Shown here: one piece after another, positions 17,438-27,409 of the stretch
How positions within the stretch are numbered: the stretch's first letter is position 1
Layout: every line of letters begins with the position of its first letter
Notes under the pieces: generated by a model
Seen by the model: the letters and a program-made list of their open reading frames with translations, nothing else
Database searches by the model: none
What the model was told of the DNA's origin: nothing
Translations under genes and position numbers: made by a program
Source of the DNA: Neorhizobium galegae
Lineage (GTDB): Bacteria; Pseudomonadota; Alphaproteobacteria; Rhizobiales; Rhizobiaceae
Direction: 5' to 3'
NCBI RefSeq assembly: GCF_017877135.1
Contig: NZ_JAGIPH010000001.1
Coordinates: forward strand, 682,001-746,000
DNA: 64,000 nt

Positions 17438-19741
17438 TCAGCGGCTCTGCGACAGCGAGTAGAGAAGGTCGGCGCTGATGCCGCCATCCGAGCCGCTGCC
17501 GGTAAGGATGGACAGCGCCGACGAACTGGCATCGGAATTCTGCACGTCGTACATGACGGTAAACTTGTCGACCATCTTTGACACCTTTTCGGGATCCTTC
17601 AGGTCTTCGAGGTTCATGTATTTCTTCACCAGCGCCGCCTGCTTGTCGACGTCGAGATTGCTGAAACTGTCGGGCAGCTGGTAGCTGACGCGGAAGAACT
17701 CCAGAAGAGCGGTATCGCCGAGGATATCGTAGGCGCTGGTGATGGAATGCGACAGACGCTCGAAATAGAGCGCAAGCCGCACACCGGCATTGCTCTCGCC
17801 CTGCTCCTGCTCCAGCGTCTGGCGGGTGTATTTGTTCTGGGTTTCGAGAATCTTGCCGGTGCTCTGTGCGCCGGTCTCGCGCGCCGCGGTCAGCTTGCCG
17901 CTGCTATCGAAATTGAAGGTGCCGAGGATTTCCGCCCAGACCGAATTGGTCTGCTTGTTGACGAAGCTCTTGGGATCATTGAGATCCGAGGCGAAGACCT
18001 GCTTGAGGAAATCCTTGGTGACGGATTTCGGATCGACGTCATAGGAGGTCAGCAGCACGTTGACGAGGCGATCGTCCTTGATGAAGTCGGACGCCGTCTG
18101 GATCGTCTGCATCTGGGTGGAATAATACTTGACCTCGGCAGAGGCGGCCGTCTTGGCGGCCGTCTTCTTGTCGTCCGCCAGGAAGCGCGTCATCTTGATC
18201 GTATATTCGGCGGCGACAGAGGTGATGGTGCCCTGCGCCTGCGCCGTCAGCGGCACCGTCACGTCTCCCTTGGTGTTGAAGTTGAACGCTTTCGCCAGTG
18301 TCAGGTAGCGATCATCCTTCAGCTTGTAGATATAGCTGTCCGGATCGTTGAGATTGCTCATCAGCGCCTGGCGCACCGTAAACTTCGACACCTTGTCCGG
18401 ATCAAGCCCCACGGCCTTCAGGGCAAAATCAAGAACGTCACTCTTGCCCATGAACTCGTCGACAGAGGTGATTCCCGAAATCGCCGCCTTGTAGAGGGCG
18501 GCGGCCTTTTCGTCGGCGGTGTCCTGCACATCGTTATAGGTGCTGTAATAGCGGTTGACGGTTGCGGCCTGCTGCGTCGCGGTCTGGGCCGCGCCGGCCG
18601 TGACCGTGCCATCGGTCTTAAATCCGAAATCCTTTGCCAGTTGCAGATAGGCCGGGTTGCTCTTGCCGAAGCGGTTGGCATAGCTGTTGGGGTCATTGAG
18701 ATCGCTGGTGAGGATCTGCTCGATGGTGGAACTCACCACGTTGATGCCCGAAAGGCCGTAGGAGGTCTTGATGAAATTGTAGAGCCGCCGGTCCGCGATG
18801 ATATCGGAGACATTGTCGACGGAGGCCATCTTTTCCTTGAAATAGTCGGCCTCATTGATGGCCGTGGCGGTCGAGACGCGCGTCTGCCTGCTCAGATACA
18901 GGTCGTTGATGGTTTCCTTCTGTACCGCGGTCTGCGCGCCGCCGGCCGGGGTGGTGCCATCGGCCTTGAAGTTGAACGCATCGGCCATGTCATAATAGGT
19001 CTGGAGACCGGACAGCTTGGACTCGTAGCCGGAAATTTCCGTATTGATCTTCGTCTTTTCCGCCGTCGTGGTGGCCGCGGCAAGCCGCGTCTGCGCATCG
19101 GCCACCTGTGCGTTCAGCGCATCGCGCTGGGGGCCAAGCGTCTGGTTGATATAGCTTGCGCTGTCACCGGTATCGCTCGACAGGACGCCGCGCAGGAAGC
19201 TGCGTGAATAATAGCTGTCCGAGACGCCATAGGAGGTGAAGAGATAGCTGCGCAGACGGTCGTTGTTCAACAGATCGTCGACCGAGCCGATTTCGCCCAT
19301 CATCGCGTTGAAATAGTTCGTCTCGGTGGTCACCGCATTGCCCTGGCTCACCATCGTGCTGGTATAGAGCCCGACCATGGCATCCACCTGCGTCGATGAC
19401 TGGGCGGCTTTCTCTTCCGACGAGAAGTTGAAGGCTGTGGCAAAATCACGGTAGCGGTGGTCGGTCAGCTTGTTGGCAAAGCTGTTGTCGTCCGACAGAT
19501 CGCTTTCCAGCACCTTGCGCATGAAGGCCTTGGCATAGGTCATGTCTTCCAGGCCAAACGCCTTCATCGCGTAGGAATAGAGCCGGTAGTCGCCGAGCAG
19601 ATCGTCGACCGAGGTAACCTTTGAGATGTTTTCCTTGTAGTAAGCGGCCTCGCGCGAGACGTCCGACTGCTTTGCAACGCGCTTCAGGCTGGCCTGCAGG
19701 TCGCGATTGACAAGATCGTAGCTCAGATAGGTCGATACCAT
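17438..19741 (-). CDS. Six-repeat DUF1217 protein
   Basis: Helical repeat protein, 767 aa. A DUF1217-like unit occurs six times, each opening with a SVDDLL..DRLYSY-type motif; anchors are near residues 42, 151, 308, 424, 547 and 667. Each unit then has a SDLNDP.SY.N motif (near 81, 188, 346, 462, 585 and a degenerate copy at 711), and most end with AFNF (103, 255, 485) or a variant. A coiled-coil insertion lies at about 200-245. There is no signal peptide; the N-terminus (MVSTYLSYDLVNRDLQASLKRV) and low Cys content recall axial flagellar proteins, and DUF1217 genes are often found in rhizobial flagellar clusters. No flagellar gene is present here. GAGAAGAGG precedes ATG 19741. Confidence 0.85.
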   Translation of the reverse strand: MVSTYLSYDLVNRDLQASLKRVAKQSDVSREAAYYKENISKVTSVDDLLGDYRLYSYAMKAFGLEDMTYAKAFMRKVLESDLSDDNSFANKLTDHRYRDFATAFNFSSEEKAAQSSTQVDAMVGLYTSTMVSQGNAVTTETNYFNAMMGEIGSVDDLLNNDRLRSYLFTSYGVSDSYYSRSFLRGVLSSDTGDSASYINQTLGPQRDALNAQVADAQTRLAAATTTAEKTKINTEISGYESKLSGLQTYYDMADAFNFKADGTTPAGGAQTAVQKETINDLYLSRQTRVSTATAINEADYFKEKMASVDNVSDIIADRRLYNFIKTSYGLSGINVVSSTIEQILTSDLNDPNSYANRFGKSNPAYLQLAKDFGFKTDGTVTAGAAQTATQQAATVNRYYSTYNDVQDTADEKAAALYKAAISGITSVDEFMGKSDVLDFALKAVGLDPDKVSKFTVRQALMSNLNDPDSYIYKLKDDRYLTLAKAFNFNTKGDVTVPLTAQAQGTITSVAAEYTIKMTRFLADDKKTAAKTAASAEVKYYSTQMQTIQTASDFIKDDRLVNVLLTSYDVDPKSVTKDFLKQVFASDLNDPKSFVNKQTNSVWAEILGTFNFDSSGKLTAARETGAQSTGKILETQNKYTRQTLEQEQGESNAGVRLALYFERLSHSITSAYDILGDTALLEFFRVSYQLPDSFSNLDVDKQAALVKKYMNLEDLKDPEKVSKMVDKFTVMYDVQNSDASSSALSILTGSGSDGGISADLLYSLSQSR

Positions 19742-20080
19742 TCGGGTGGCCTCTTCTCTCCCGGGGCGCTGAAGGTTGATGCGCCCATCCTACGTCAACG
19801 AAACTTAAAGAATTGCTGTCCGGGCTTTGCACACAGGGCTTGCACCGGCCTGACCTTAACCCAAAACCTGTCTTGAACTCACGCAGACGCGCCGAAATTC
19901 ATCTTCAGGAAACCCTGCCGGATTCACTTTTGCTAACCATCAGGGGAGGCAAAGATTTCTTAACCGCAATTTTTAAGTGGTTCTGGAAAGGCCCCGCCTA
20001 TGTTGGCCCCATCAGAGGACAAAAGTCCCGGCAAGAGATCCGGCAGCGGCTCTCGGGTAAAACAAGGGTAGCAATTGACG
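19742..20080. other. 339-bp intergenic region between divergent DUF1217 and DUF6101-like genes
   Basis: AT-richer than its neighbours, as expected for back-to-back promoters. A CTTAA/TTAAG inverted pair lies at 19959-19977. I could not assign -35/-10 boxes with confidence and see no other gene. Confidence 0.4.
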
Positions 20081-20647
20081 ATGACTAATACGGTTCTGAA
20101 GCCCTCTTGGGCAGGTGCAACACTTCGGCTCGATCCGTCGCGTTTCCCCCAGCAGATCACGTACGGGCTGCATGATGCCGCCGGCGATGTCACCATTACC
20201 ATCGACGAACGCGGCGCAGTCCTGCGCAAGATCCTTCCCGGCAGCGGGCTTCCGCTGTCGTTCGCTCTTCCGGCCCGCGCCTTCAAGGGTGTCGCGGCCC
20301 GGGCCATCGACCACGGCAATGGCGAGGTCACCGTGACGCTCGAACTGCATCACGACGATCCGGATCTGTGCATCCCGCTGCTCGTTGCCCACGACCTTTG
20401 CGATATCGCCGCCGACTGGCGCAGCTGGTCGGAAGCCTTCCGCATTCCCATGCTGATGGTGGAAGCCGATGGCGTTGCCCGTCCGCTGGAAAATCATCTC
20501 GGCGAAGTGCGCATGCAGGACACCAAGCCGCGCCGCCGCCACTCCTATTTCGCCGCCCGCCGCCCGCGCTTCCTGGTTCGCCGATCCACCGGCAGCCTGG
20601 GTGTCGCCATGCGCATCGAAGGCAAGGAGATCATCGCACGGCGCTGA
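20081..20647 (+). CDS. DUF6101-like protein
   Basis: Soluble protein of 188 aa found, as far as I recall, in Rhizobiales and annotated DUF6101; function unknown. The first 130 residues look like beta-rich sequence (TYGLHDAAGDVTITIDERGAVL), and the C-terminus is strongly basic (PRRRHSYFAARRPRFLVRRSTG) before ending in GKEIIARR, a tail that could contact nucleic acid or phospholipid. ATG 20081 was chosen over TTG 20075; the upstream AAGGG fits either. A strong terminator follows at 20696. Confidence 0.7.
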   Translation: MTNTVLKPSWAGATLRLDPSRFPQQITYGLHDAAGDVTITIDERGAVLRKILPGSGLPLSFALPARAFKGVAARAIDHGNGEVTVTLELHHDDPDLCIPLLVAHDLCDIAADWRSWSEAFRIPMLMVEADGVARPLENHLGEVRMQDTKPRRRHSYFAARRPRFLVRRSTGSLGVAMRIEGKEIIARR

Positions 20648-20695
20648 TCGCTCCGGCCGACGCCAGGCCACCCTTTCTCATTGATCTCCAGCAGA

Positions 20696-20722
20696 AGAGC
20701 CCGGCACCCCTGCCCGGGCTCT
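20696..20722 (+). terminator. Rho-independent terminator after the DUF6101-like gene
   Basis: Nine-bp stem AGAGCCCGG / CCGGGCTCT with a 9-nt loop, followed by TTCGTTTT. It sits between the convergent DUF6101-like and ubiA genes and may serve both. Confidence 0.85.
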
Positions 20723-20743
20723 TTCGTTTTCAGGCACGGACAC

Positions 20744-21706
20744 TCAGCCGCCGAGGCTGACGAGCGATGCGACGAGGCTTGCGAAGATCACTGCGCCGAC
20801 GCGGCCGTTGAACTTGAAGAGCCGCATGCAATGATCCGGATTGTCGATATCGAGGATGAGGATCTGCCAGGCAAACATCAGGGCGGCGATGAAAAGCCCG
20901 AGATAGCCGAGAACGTTCACCTGCGCCGCCATGAAGGCAAACAGGAGGAAGATCAGCGCCAGCGCATAGATGCCACAGAGCCAGGCCTTGGTGTTTTCGG
21001 CAAACAGGCGCGCGGTGGAGCGCACGCCGACCAGCGCATCGTCCTCCTTGTCCTGGTGGGCATAGATCGTGTCATAGCCGACCGTCCAGGCAATCGCCCC
21101 GAGATAGAGCCAGATCGGCGCCCAGGACAGGCTTGCAAAGACGCCCGCCCAGCCCATCAGCGCGCCCCAGGAAAAGGCAAGCCCGAGGAAAAACTGCGGC
21201 CAGTCGGTAAAGCGCTTGGCAAAGGGATAGATCGCCACCACCAGCAGCGAGGCAAAGCCGAGAAAAATGGTGAAGCGGTTGAATTGCAGGAGGACGACAA
21301 GCCCGATCAGCGCCTGCAGGACGAGAAAGATCTTTGCCTGCAGCCGGGTTGCCCGACCCGACGGCAGCGGGCGCGAGCGCGTGCGCGCCACTTCGCTGTC
21401 GATGTCGTGATCGACCAGATCGTTATAGGTGCAGCCGGCGCCGCGCATGGCAACCGCGCCGACGAAGAACAGGAACAGATGCGCAAGCTTCAGCTCCAGC
21501 GAAAAGCCGCCGTCGGGAGCCGCATCGGCATTGGCCGCCAGCGCTGCCGACCAGAAGCAGGGCCACATCAGCAGCTCCCAGCCGATTGGCCGGTCCCAGC
21601 GGGCAAGCTGCGCAAAGGGCCACAGGGACCGCGGCAGGAACCTGTAAACCCAGTTGTCGGAAGGGGCATCGGCCACGCGGCCGGAAACATCATGTGTCGT
21701 GCTCAT
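20744..21706 (-). CDS. ubiA: 4-hydroxybenzoate polyprenyltransferase
   Basis: Inner-membrane prenyltransferase that joins the polyprenyl chain to 4-hydroxybenzoate in ubiquinone synthesis. 320 aa with about eight or nine membrane segments. The first Asp-rich motif is N95DLVDHDID103 and the second is YDTIYAHQDKEDD near 218-230; both bind Mg-diphosphate. The start at ATG 21706 gives a normal N-terminus; the ribosome site (AGAAG) is weak. The chain donor could come from the polyprenyl diphosphate synthase encoded at 40524-41540 in this window. A RIME copy lies upstream. Confidence 0.95.
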   Translation of the reverse strand: MSTTHDVSGRVADAPSDNWVYRFLPRSLWPFAQLARWDRPIGWELLMWPCFWSAALAANADAAPDGGFSLELKLAHLFLFFVGAVAMRGAGCTYNDLVDHDIDSEVARTRSRPLPSGRATRLQAKIFLVLQALIGLVVLLQFNRFTIFLGFASLLVVAIYPFAKRFTDWPQFFLGLAFSWGALMGWAGVFASLSWAPIWLYLGAIAWTVGYDTIYAHQDKEDDALVGVRSTARLFAENTKAWLCGIYALALIFLLFAFMAAQVNVLGYLGLFIAALMFAWQILILDIDNPDHCMRLFKFNGRVGAVIFASLVASLVSLGG

Positions 21707-21846
21707 GGCTGAAACTTCTAAAAGCTTTGCCGCCAAAAGCAATCGGCTCCGACGCCGCAGGAGCGCGGAACGGACATTGCGGGGATGGGGGTGTATGAAG
21801 CGCGCTTTTGCGTTCGAGGCCCACCCGCGCTGCGTTTTGGGGCCCA

Positions 21847-22042
21847 CCCCCTCTGTCCTGCCGGACATCTCCCCCTCAAGGGGGGAGATCAGCCCGAAGC
21901 AGTCGCCGCATTCCAAGTTTACCGCAGTGACTGCCGGCAATGGCTGATGTGGGTTCCTGAAACGGCTGATGAGGGACGAGCACATCGGCCACACGTTAAT
22001 CTCCCCCCTTGAGGGGGAGATGCCCGGCAGGGCAAAGGGGGG
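21847..22042. repeat. RIME-like palindromic intergenic element, copy C
   Basis: Arms 21847-21889 and 21999-22042 are inverted repeats around a 109-bp core related to that of copy A. Local hairpins are TGTCC-TGCC-GGACA and the CTCCCCC/GGGGGAG stem with loop TCAA. It lies between cfa and ubiA, both leftward, ending 19 bp before the cfa stop. The 140 bp between 21707 and 21846 should hold the ubiA promoter; no clear boxes were seen. Confidence 0.85.
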
Positions 22043-22061
22043 TACCACCCAGGCACCGACC

Positions 22062-23318
22062 TCAGAAAATCACCGGCTCCAGCGGCGCCCGTCCGGCCTC
22101 GAAGGCTTTCAGCGCCTCCTCGCGCCGCGCAATGTAATCGCGGTCGTGCGGGACGCTGTCGCGTGCCTTCTTCAGCTGGATCTGGAAGATGAAGAAGTTT
22201 TCGTGGGTAAACGCCATTTCGGAACCGGCGAGGTAGAATTCCCACATGCGGAAGAAGCGCTCGTCATAGAGCGCCAGCACCTCCGCCTTGCGCGCCAGAA
22301 AGCGTTCGCGCCAATGGCGAAGGGTGATGCCGTAATGCATCGGCAGGATTTCGATGTCGGAGATTAGAAGTCCGGCCCGCTCGATCTGCGGCAGCACTTC
22401 CGACAGGGCCGGAATATAGCCGCCGGGAAAGATGTATTTTTCGATGAAGGGATTGGTGACGTAGACGATCTCAGGCTGGCCGATGGCATGCAGCACCATC
22501 ACGCCATCATCGGCCAGCACCTCGTTGACCTTGCGGAAATAGCGGCCGAAATTGGTGCGGCCGACATGCTCGAACATGCCGACGGAGACGATGCGGTCGA
22601 ATTTTTGCGGCGGCGTCAGGTAACGATAGTCCTGAAGCTCGAAACGCACACGGTCCGTAAGGCCGCGCTTTGCCACCCGCTCGCGCGAAATCTTCAGCTG
22701 CTCGCGCGACAGCGTGATACCGGTGACATCGGCCCCGGAGGATTCCGCCAGATACATGGCCATGCCGCCCCAGCCGGACCCGATTTCCAGCACCCGCTGG
22801 CCGGGCTCGACCAGAAGCTTTGCCGCGATATGGCGCTTCTTGGCGAGCTGCGCTGCATCGAGCGACAGGTCGGGCGGATTGAAATAGGCGCAGGAATATT
22901 GCCAGTCCTCATCGAGGAACAACGAAAACAGCCGCTCGTCGAGATCGTAATGATGGGCGACGTTGCGGTGGTTGCGGTTGATCGGCACGCGGTTTCGAAC
23001 CTGCGACACGGCAATGCGCAAAAGCCCGCGCCAGATCATGCCGAAGGTCAGGCCTTCGCTTAAGGTATTGTCCTTCACCAGCGCGAGGAATTCGTAGATG
23101 TCGCCCTCCTCGACGATCATGCGGCCATCCATGTAGTGTTCGCCGAGCTTCAGCGCCGGATCGGCCGCCAGCTCCTCCTCGGCCTTGTCATCGGTGAAGC
23201 GGATCGCCACGCGACGTCCGCCGCCGGATCCGAAGGACTGTTCTCCGGCCGGCCCCCGCACGACAAGCGTTCCGACCTTGATGATTTTTGCAAGCAGGCG
23301 ACGCAAGGACGAGGCCAT
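22062..23318 (-). CDS. cfa: Cyclopropane-fatty-acyl-phospholipid synthase family methyltransferase
   Basis: SAM-dependent methyltransferase that converts cis-unsaturated acyl chains of membrane phospholipids to cyclopropane forms, usually in stationary phase or acid stress. 418 aa. The SAM motif is VLEIGSGWGG at 176-185, preceded by the family's HHYDLDERLFSLFLDEDWQYSCAYF. FPGGYIPALSEV and MHYGITLRHWRERF in the C-terminal half are typical of Cfa. ATG 23318 with AGGGGGTTGT upstream. Rhizobia often carry two such genes; this could be cfa1 or cfa2. Confidence 0.93.
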   Translation of the reverse strand: MASSLRRLLAKIIKVGTLVVRGPAGEQSFGSGGGRRVAIRFTDDKAEEELAADPALKLGEHYMDGRMIVEEGDIYEFLALVKDNTLSEGLTFGMIWRGLLRIAVSQVRNRVPINRNHRNVAHHYDLDERLFSLFLDEDWQYSCAYFNPPDLSLDAAQLAKKRHIAAKLLVEPGQRVLEIGSGWGGMAMYLAESSGADVTGITLSREQLKISRERVAKRGLTDRVRFELQDYRYLTPPQKFDRIVSVGMFEHVGRTNFGRYFRKVNEVLADDGVMVLHAIGQPEIVYVTNPFIEKYIFPGGYIPALSEVLPQIERAGLLISDIEILPMHYGITLRHWRERFLARKAEVLALYDERFFRMWEFYLAGSEMAFTHENFFIFQIQLKKARDSVPHDRDYIARREEALKAFEAGRAPLEPVIF

Positions 23319-23420
23319 ACAACCCCCTAGATACTAAGGATGCCTTACTATTTCCCGGTGAAGGTAATACGGATTTTTCCGCTGACAAGGAAAAAATTCG
23401 GCGCAAGCCCGCACGCAGAC

Positions 23421-23447
23421 AGCCCGCCAAACCGGATTTGGCGGGCT
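23421..23447 (-). terminator. Terminator hairpin downstream of tex
   Basis: Perfect 11-bp stem AGCCCGCCAAA / TTTGGCGGGCT with a 5-nt loop, 41 bp past the tex stop. There is no immediate T-run on either strand; a run of six Ts follows leftward about 25 nt further. Confidence 0.75.
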
Positions 23448-23487
23448 GAAGTTCCAGGCAGTTGATCAGGACAGGACCGGGCGGTCC

Positions 23488-25803
23488 TCAGCGCTTCTTC
23501 ATGGCTTCCGCAAGGGCCGCCCCCAGCCCGCCGAGCTGGGACGTTTCGGACTTGGCCGGCTTGGCGCTCGCATGGCGCATGGCATTGCCGGGGCCGCGCG
23601 GCTCGCGCATCGAAGGCGCTTCGGCCTCGCCGCCATCCTTTCGCATGGTGAGCCCGATGCGCTTGCGCTTCACGTCGACCTCCACCACGCGCACCTTCAC
23701 CACATCGCCCGCCTTCACCACCTCATGCGGATCTTTCACGAAGCGATCGGCAAGCTGCGAGACGTGGACGAGCCCGTCCTGATGCACGCCGATATCGACG
23801 AAGGCGCCGAAGGCTGCAACGTTCGTCACGGTCCCCTCCAGCGTCATGCCGGGCTTCAGGTCGGTGATCTCGTCGATCCCCTCCGCAAAGGTTGCGGTCT
23901 TGAAGCTTGGGCGCGGGTCGCGGCCGGGCTTTTCCAGCTCGGCAATGATGTCCTTCACCGTCGGCAGGCCAAAGGTGTCGTCGATGAACTGGCGCGGATC
24001 GAGCTTCTTCAGCACCGCACTGTCGCCCATCAGCGCACGCAGGTCCCGCCCACAGGCGGCGACGATCTTCTTGGCCACGCCATAGGCTTCCGGGTGAACG
24101 GCCGAGGCATCGAGCGGCTCCTTGCCATCGGGAATGCGCAGGAAGCCGGCGCATTGCTCGAAGGTACGCGCGCCAAGACGCGCCACCTTCAACAGGTCCC
24201 GCCGGCTGGCAAACGGGCCGTTCTGGTCACGATGCGCAACGATGGAGTCGGCAATGCCGCGCGAAAGGCCGGCGACCCGCGCCAGAAGCGGCGAGGATGC
24301 GGTGTTCAAATCGACGCCCACGGCATTCACCGCATCTTCCACCACGGCATCGAGCGAGCGCGACAGTTTTTGCTGGTCGACATCGTGCTGGTACTGGCCG
24401 ACGCCGATGGATTTGGGCTCGATCTTCACAAGTTCCGCCAGCGGATCCTGCAGGCGACGCGCAATCGAGACGGCCCCGCGCAGCGAGACGTCGAGATTGG
24501 GAAATTCCTGGGCGGCAAGTTCCGAGGCCGAATAGACGGACGCGCCGGCCTCCGACACGATCACCTTGGTCGGCTTCTTCGCGGTTGCCGGAAACTGCGC
24601 CAGCATGTCGGCCACCAGCTTTTCCGTCTCGCGGCTGCCGGTGCCGTTGCCGATGGAGATGAGATCGACATTGTGCTTGCGGATGAGGCCGGCCAGTTCC
24701 GCCTGGGTGCCGCGAATGTCGTTCTTCGGCGGGAACGGATAGACGGTCGAGGTTTCCAGCACCTTTCCGGTGCCATCCACCACGGCGACCTTGACGCCGG
24801 TGCGGATGCCCGGATCAAGCCCCATCGTGGCGCGCGAGCCTGCGGGTGCTGCCAGAAGCAGGTCCTTGAGGTTGCGGGCAAAGACGCGGATCGCCTCTTC
24901 TTCCGAGCGCTCGCGCAATTCGCGCATCAGGTCGAGCGACAGCGACATGGAGAGTTTTACTCGCCAGGTCCAGCCGGCGACATCCATCAGCCAGCGGTCA
25001 CCCGGTCCCTTTTCGCCGATCCCGAAGGCAAAGGCGATCTTGCGCTGCACGGGCTTTACCGGCGACGGATCGTCCTGATCCACATCGATGGTGAGCGTCA
25101 GGACCTCCTCGTTCCAGCCGCGCAGCATGGCCAGCGCCCGATGGCCGGGCGTGCCGGACCAGCGTTCCGAATGGTCGAAATAATCGGAGAACTTGGCGCC
25201 GGCCTCCTGCTTGCCATCGACCACCTTTGCCCGCAGCGTGGCATTGTCGCGCAGATACTGGCGCAACGTCTTCAAGAGGTCGGCATTTTCCGTGATGGCT
25301 TCAGCGACGATATCGCGCGCGCCGTCGAGCGCTGCCTTCACGTCGGCGACGTCTGCCGAGAGATAGGCGGCCGCCAACGCATGCGGATCGGCGCTGCGGT
25401 CGGCCCAGATCGCGTCGGCGAGCGGCTGCAGGCCGCGCTCGCGGGCAATCTCGGCCTTGGTGCGACGCTTGGGCTTGAACGGCAGGTAAAGGTCTTCCAG
25501 CTCGGCCTTCGTCGTGGCCCGCGCAATCTTCAGGGACAGCTCGTCGGTCATCTTGCCCTGCGAGCCGATGCTCTCGACAATCGTCGAGCGGCGGGCTTCC
25601 AGTTCGCGCAGGTAGACCAGCCGTTCGGCGAGATTGCGCAGCTGCGTATCATCGAGCCCACCCGTCACTTCCTTGCGGTAACGCGCGATGAACGGCACCG
25701 TCGATCCCTCGTCCAGAAGCCCGATGGCGGCAACCGCCTGATCGGGCCGTGCGTTGATTTCCTGGGCGATGGTTGCGGCGATGGATCTGATGTCGGCGGC
25801 CAT
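23488..25803 (-). CDS. tex: Tex family transcription-associated RNA-binding protein
   Basis: Cytoplasmic nucleic-acid-binding protein of the Tex/YhgF family, 771 aa, full length. The N-terminal helical Tex domain ([21 protein letters not shown]) is followed by a YqgF-like RNase H fold ([20 protein letters not shown]), a helix-hairpin-helix region ([20 protein letters not shown]), and a C-terminal S1 domain at about 648-720 ([22 protein letters not shown]). ATG 25803 is favoured over the ATG two codons upstream because the GAGAAG ribosome site is then 6 nt away. Tex influences toxin or stress gene expression in other bacteria; no specific link is visible here. Confidence 0.95.
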   Translation of the reverse strand: MAADIRSIAATIAQEINARPDQAVAAIGLLDEGSTVPFIARYRKEVTGGLDDTQLRNLAERLVYLRELEARRSTIVESIGSQGKMTDELSLKIARATTKAELEDLYLPFKPKRRTKAEIARERGLQPLADAIWADRSADPHALAAAYLSADVADVKAALDGARDIVAEAITENADLLKTLRQYLRDNATLRAKVVDGKQEAGAKFSDYFDHSERWSGTPGHRALAMLRGWNEEVLTLTIDVDQDDPSPVKPVQRKIAFAFGIGEKGPGDRWLMDVAGWTWRVKLSMSLSLDLMRELRERSEEEAIRVFARNLKDLLLAAPAGSRATMGLDPGIRTGVKVAVVDGTGKVLETSTVYPFPPKNDIRGTQAELAGLIRKHNVDLISIGNGTGSRETEKLVADMLAQFPATAKKPTKVIVSEAGASVYSASELAAQEFPNLDVSLRGAVSIARRLQDPLAELVKIEPKSIGVGQYQHDVDQQKLSRSLDAVVEDAVNAVGVDLNTASSPLLARVAGLSRGIADSIVAHRDQNGPFASRRDLLKVARLGARTFEQCAGFLRIPDGKEPLDASAVHPEAYGVAKKIVAACGRDLRALMGDSAVLKKLDPRQFIDDTFGLPTVKDIIAELEKPGRDPRPSFKTATFAEGIDEITDLKPGMTLEGTVTNVAAFGAFVDIGVHQDGLVHVSQLADRFVKDPHEVVKAGDVVKVRVVEVDVKRKRIGLTMRKDGGEAEAPSMREPRGPGNAMRHASAKPAKSETSQLGGLGAALAEAMKKR

Positions 25804-25998
25804 GGGCATCTTCTCTTTGTTGTTCGGGCGCGACCATAGCGACAGATCGTGGCAAGGCAACGCCGGCGGGGGCGATTCCACAGGATCTGGCGACCCAGGA
25901 GGGGCAAGGCCCCTGTGTGACCGGGCAAAAGCCTTGACCTTTCTCCCCGCGCCCCTTAACCGCGCAGGCTTATCCTAGACCTTTTAAAGGGGGCGAAT

Positions 25999-27267
25999 GT
26001 GAAGGTTCTTCTGATCGGATCCGGTGGCCGTGAGCATGCGCTTGCCTGGAAGCTTGCGCAATCGCCCCTTCTGACCAAGCTTTACGCCGCGCCCGGCAAT
26101 CCCGGCATTGCCGAGGACGCCGAACTGGTGGCGCTTGCCGTCGAGGATCATGCCGCCGTCATCGCCTTCTGTCGTGACAAGGCAATCGACTTCATCGTCG
26201 TCGGCCCGGAAGCGCCGCTGGTCGCGGGTTTGGCCGATGATCTGCGCGACGCCGGTTTTGCCGTGTTCGGTCCCTCGAAAGCTGCCGCTCAGCTGGAGGG
26301 GTCCAAGGGTTTCACCAAGGATATCTGCGCCCGCTACAATATCCCGACCGGCGCCTACCAGCGTTTTACCGCGGCAGAGCCGGCAAAGGCCTATATCCGG
26401 GAACAGGGCGCACCCATCGTCGTGAAGGCCGATGGCCTTGCCGCCGGCAAGGGCGTGACGGTTGCCATGACGCTGGATGAGGCACTTTTCGCCGTCGACG
26501 ACTGTTTTGCCGGCGCCTTCGGCGCAGCCGGTGCCGAAGTGGTGGTGGAAGCCTATCTGGATGGCGAAGAGGCAAGCTTCTTCTGCCTGTCGGATGGCAA
26601 GACGGCGCTGGCGCTGGCCACCGCGCAGGACCACAAGCGCGTCGGCGATGGCGATACCGGGCCGAACACCGGCGGCATGGGCGCCTATTCGCCGGCCCCG
26701 GTCATGACGTCCGAAATGGTCCAGCGGACGATGGATGAGATCATCCAGCCGACGATATCAGGCATGGCCGACAGCGGCATGCCGTTTACCGGCGTTTTCT
26801 TTGCCGGCCTGATGATCACCGAGAAAGGCCCCGAACTCATCGAATACAACGTGCGTTTCGGCGATCCGGAAACGCAGGTGCTGATGATGCGGCTGAAAAG
26901 CGATCTTCTGCCGATCCTCTATGCGGCCTCGACCGGCACGCTCGATCAAGTGAGCGCCGAGTGGCGCGACGAGGTGGCGCTGACGGTCGTGATGGCCTCC
27001 AAGGGCTATCCCGGCGCCTATGAGAAGGGCACGCCCATTGCATCGATTCCGCAAGCGCAAGACGGCGCAAAGGTGTTTCATGCGGGCACGGCGCTGCAGG
27101 ACGGCCGCCTTGTCGCCACAGGCGGGCGCGTGCTGAACCTCACCGCCCTTGGCGAGACGGTGAAGGAGGCGCAGTCGCGCGCCTATGGATTGGTCGATAC
27201 GGTCAACTGGGACAACGGCTTTTGCCGCCGCGATATCGGCTGGCGCGCCATCGAACAGGACGCGTGA
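25999..27267 (+). CDS. purD: Phosphoribosylamine-glycine ligase
   Basis: GAR synthetase: joins glycine to 5-phosphoribosylamine with ATP, the second step of purine synthesis. 422 aa. N-terminal motif [19 protein letters not shown]-grasp region [13 protein letters not shown], and the PurD signature [14 protein letters not shown] are present. The start is GTG 25999, since the overlapping ATG at 25997 is followed by TGA; AGGGGGCG is the ribosome site. It is divergent from tex across a 195-bp gap. Confidence 0.97.
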   Translation: MKVLLIGSGGREHALAWKLAQSPLLTKLYAAPGNPGIAEDAELVALAVEDHAAVIAFCRDKAIDFIVVGPEAPLVAGLADDLRDAGFAVFGPSKAAAQLEGSKGFTKDICARYNIPTGAYQRFTAAEPAKAYIREQGAPIVVKADGLAAGKGVTVAMTLDEALFAVDDCFAGAFGAAGAEVVVEAYLDGEEASFFCLSDGKTALALATAQDHKRVGDGDTGPNTGGMGAYSPAPVMTSEMVQRTMDEIIQPTISGMADSGMPFTGVFFAGLMITEKGPELIEYNVRFGDPETQVLMMRLKSDLLPILYAASTGTLDQVSAEWRDEVALTVVMASKGYPGAYEKGTPIASIPQAQDGAKVFHAGTALQDGRLVATGGRVLNLTALGETVKEAQSRAYGLVDTVNWDNGFCRRDIGWRAIEQDA

Positions 27268-27409
27268 GGCGGGCTGCCGGCATTCAGGAAGCGTTAACCG
27301 CTTCCCCTGACCGGTTTGAAAGGAAACGGCGCTAGCCTTGCCCCGAGAAGTCGAAGCCCGAGACATCAAGGCACGACACCATCAAGGCCCGACATCAAGG
27401 AACGCGCCG

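Noticed and set aside
23388..23395. T-run as the tail of the tex terminator
   Set aside because: It lies about 25 nt from the hairpin, too far for an intrinsic terminator; the hairpin is listed without it.
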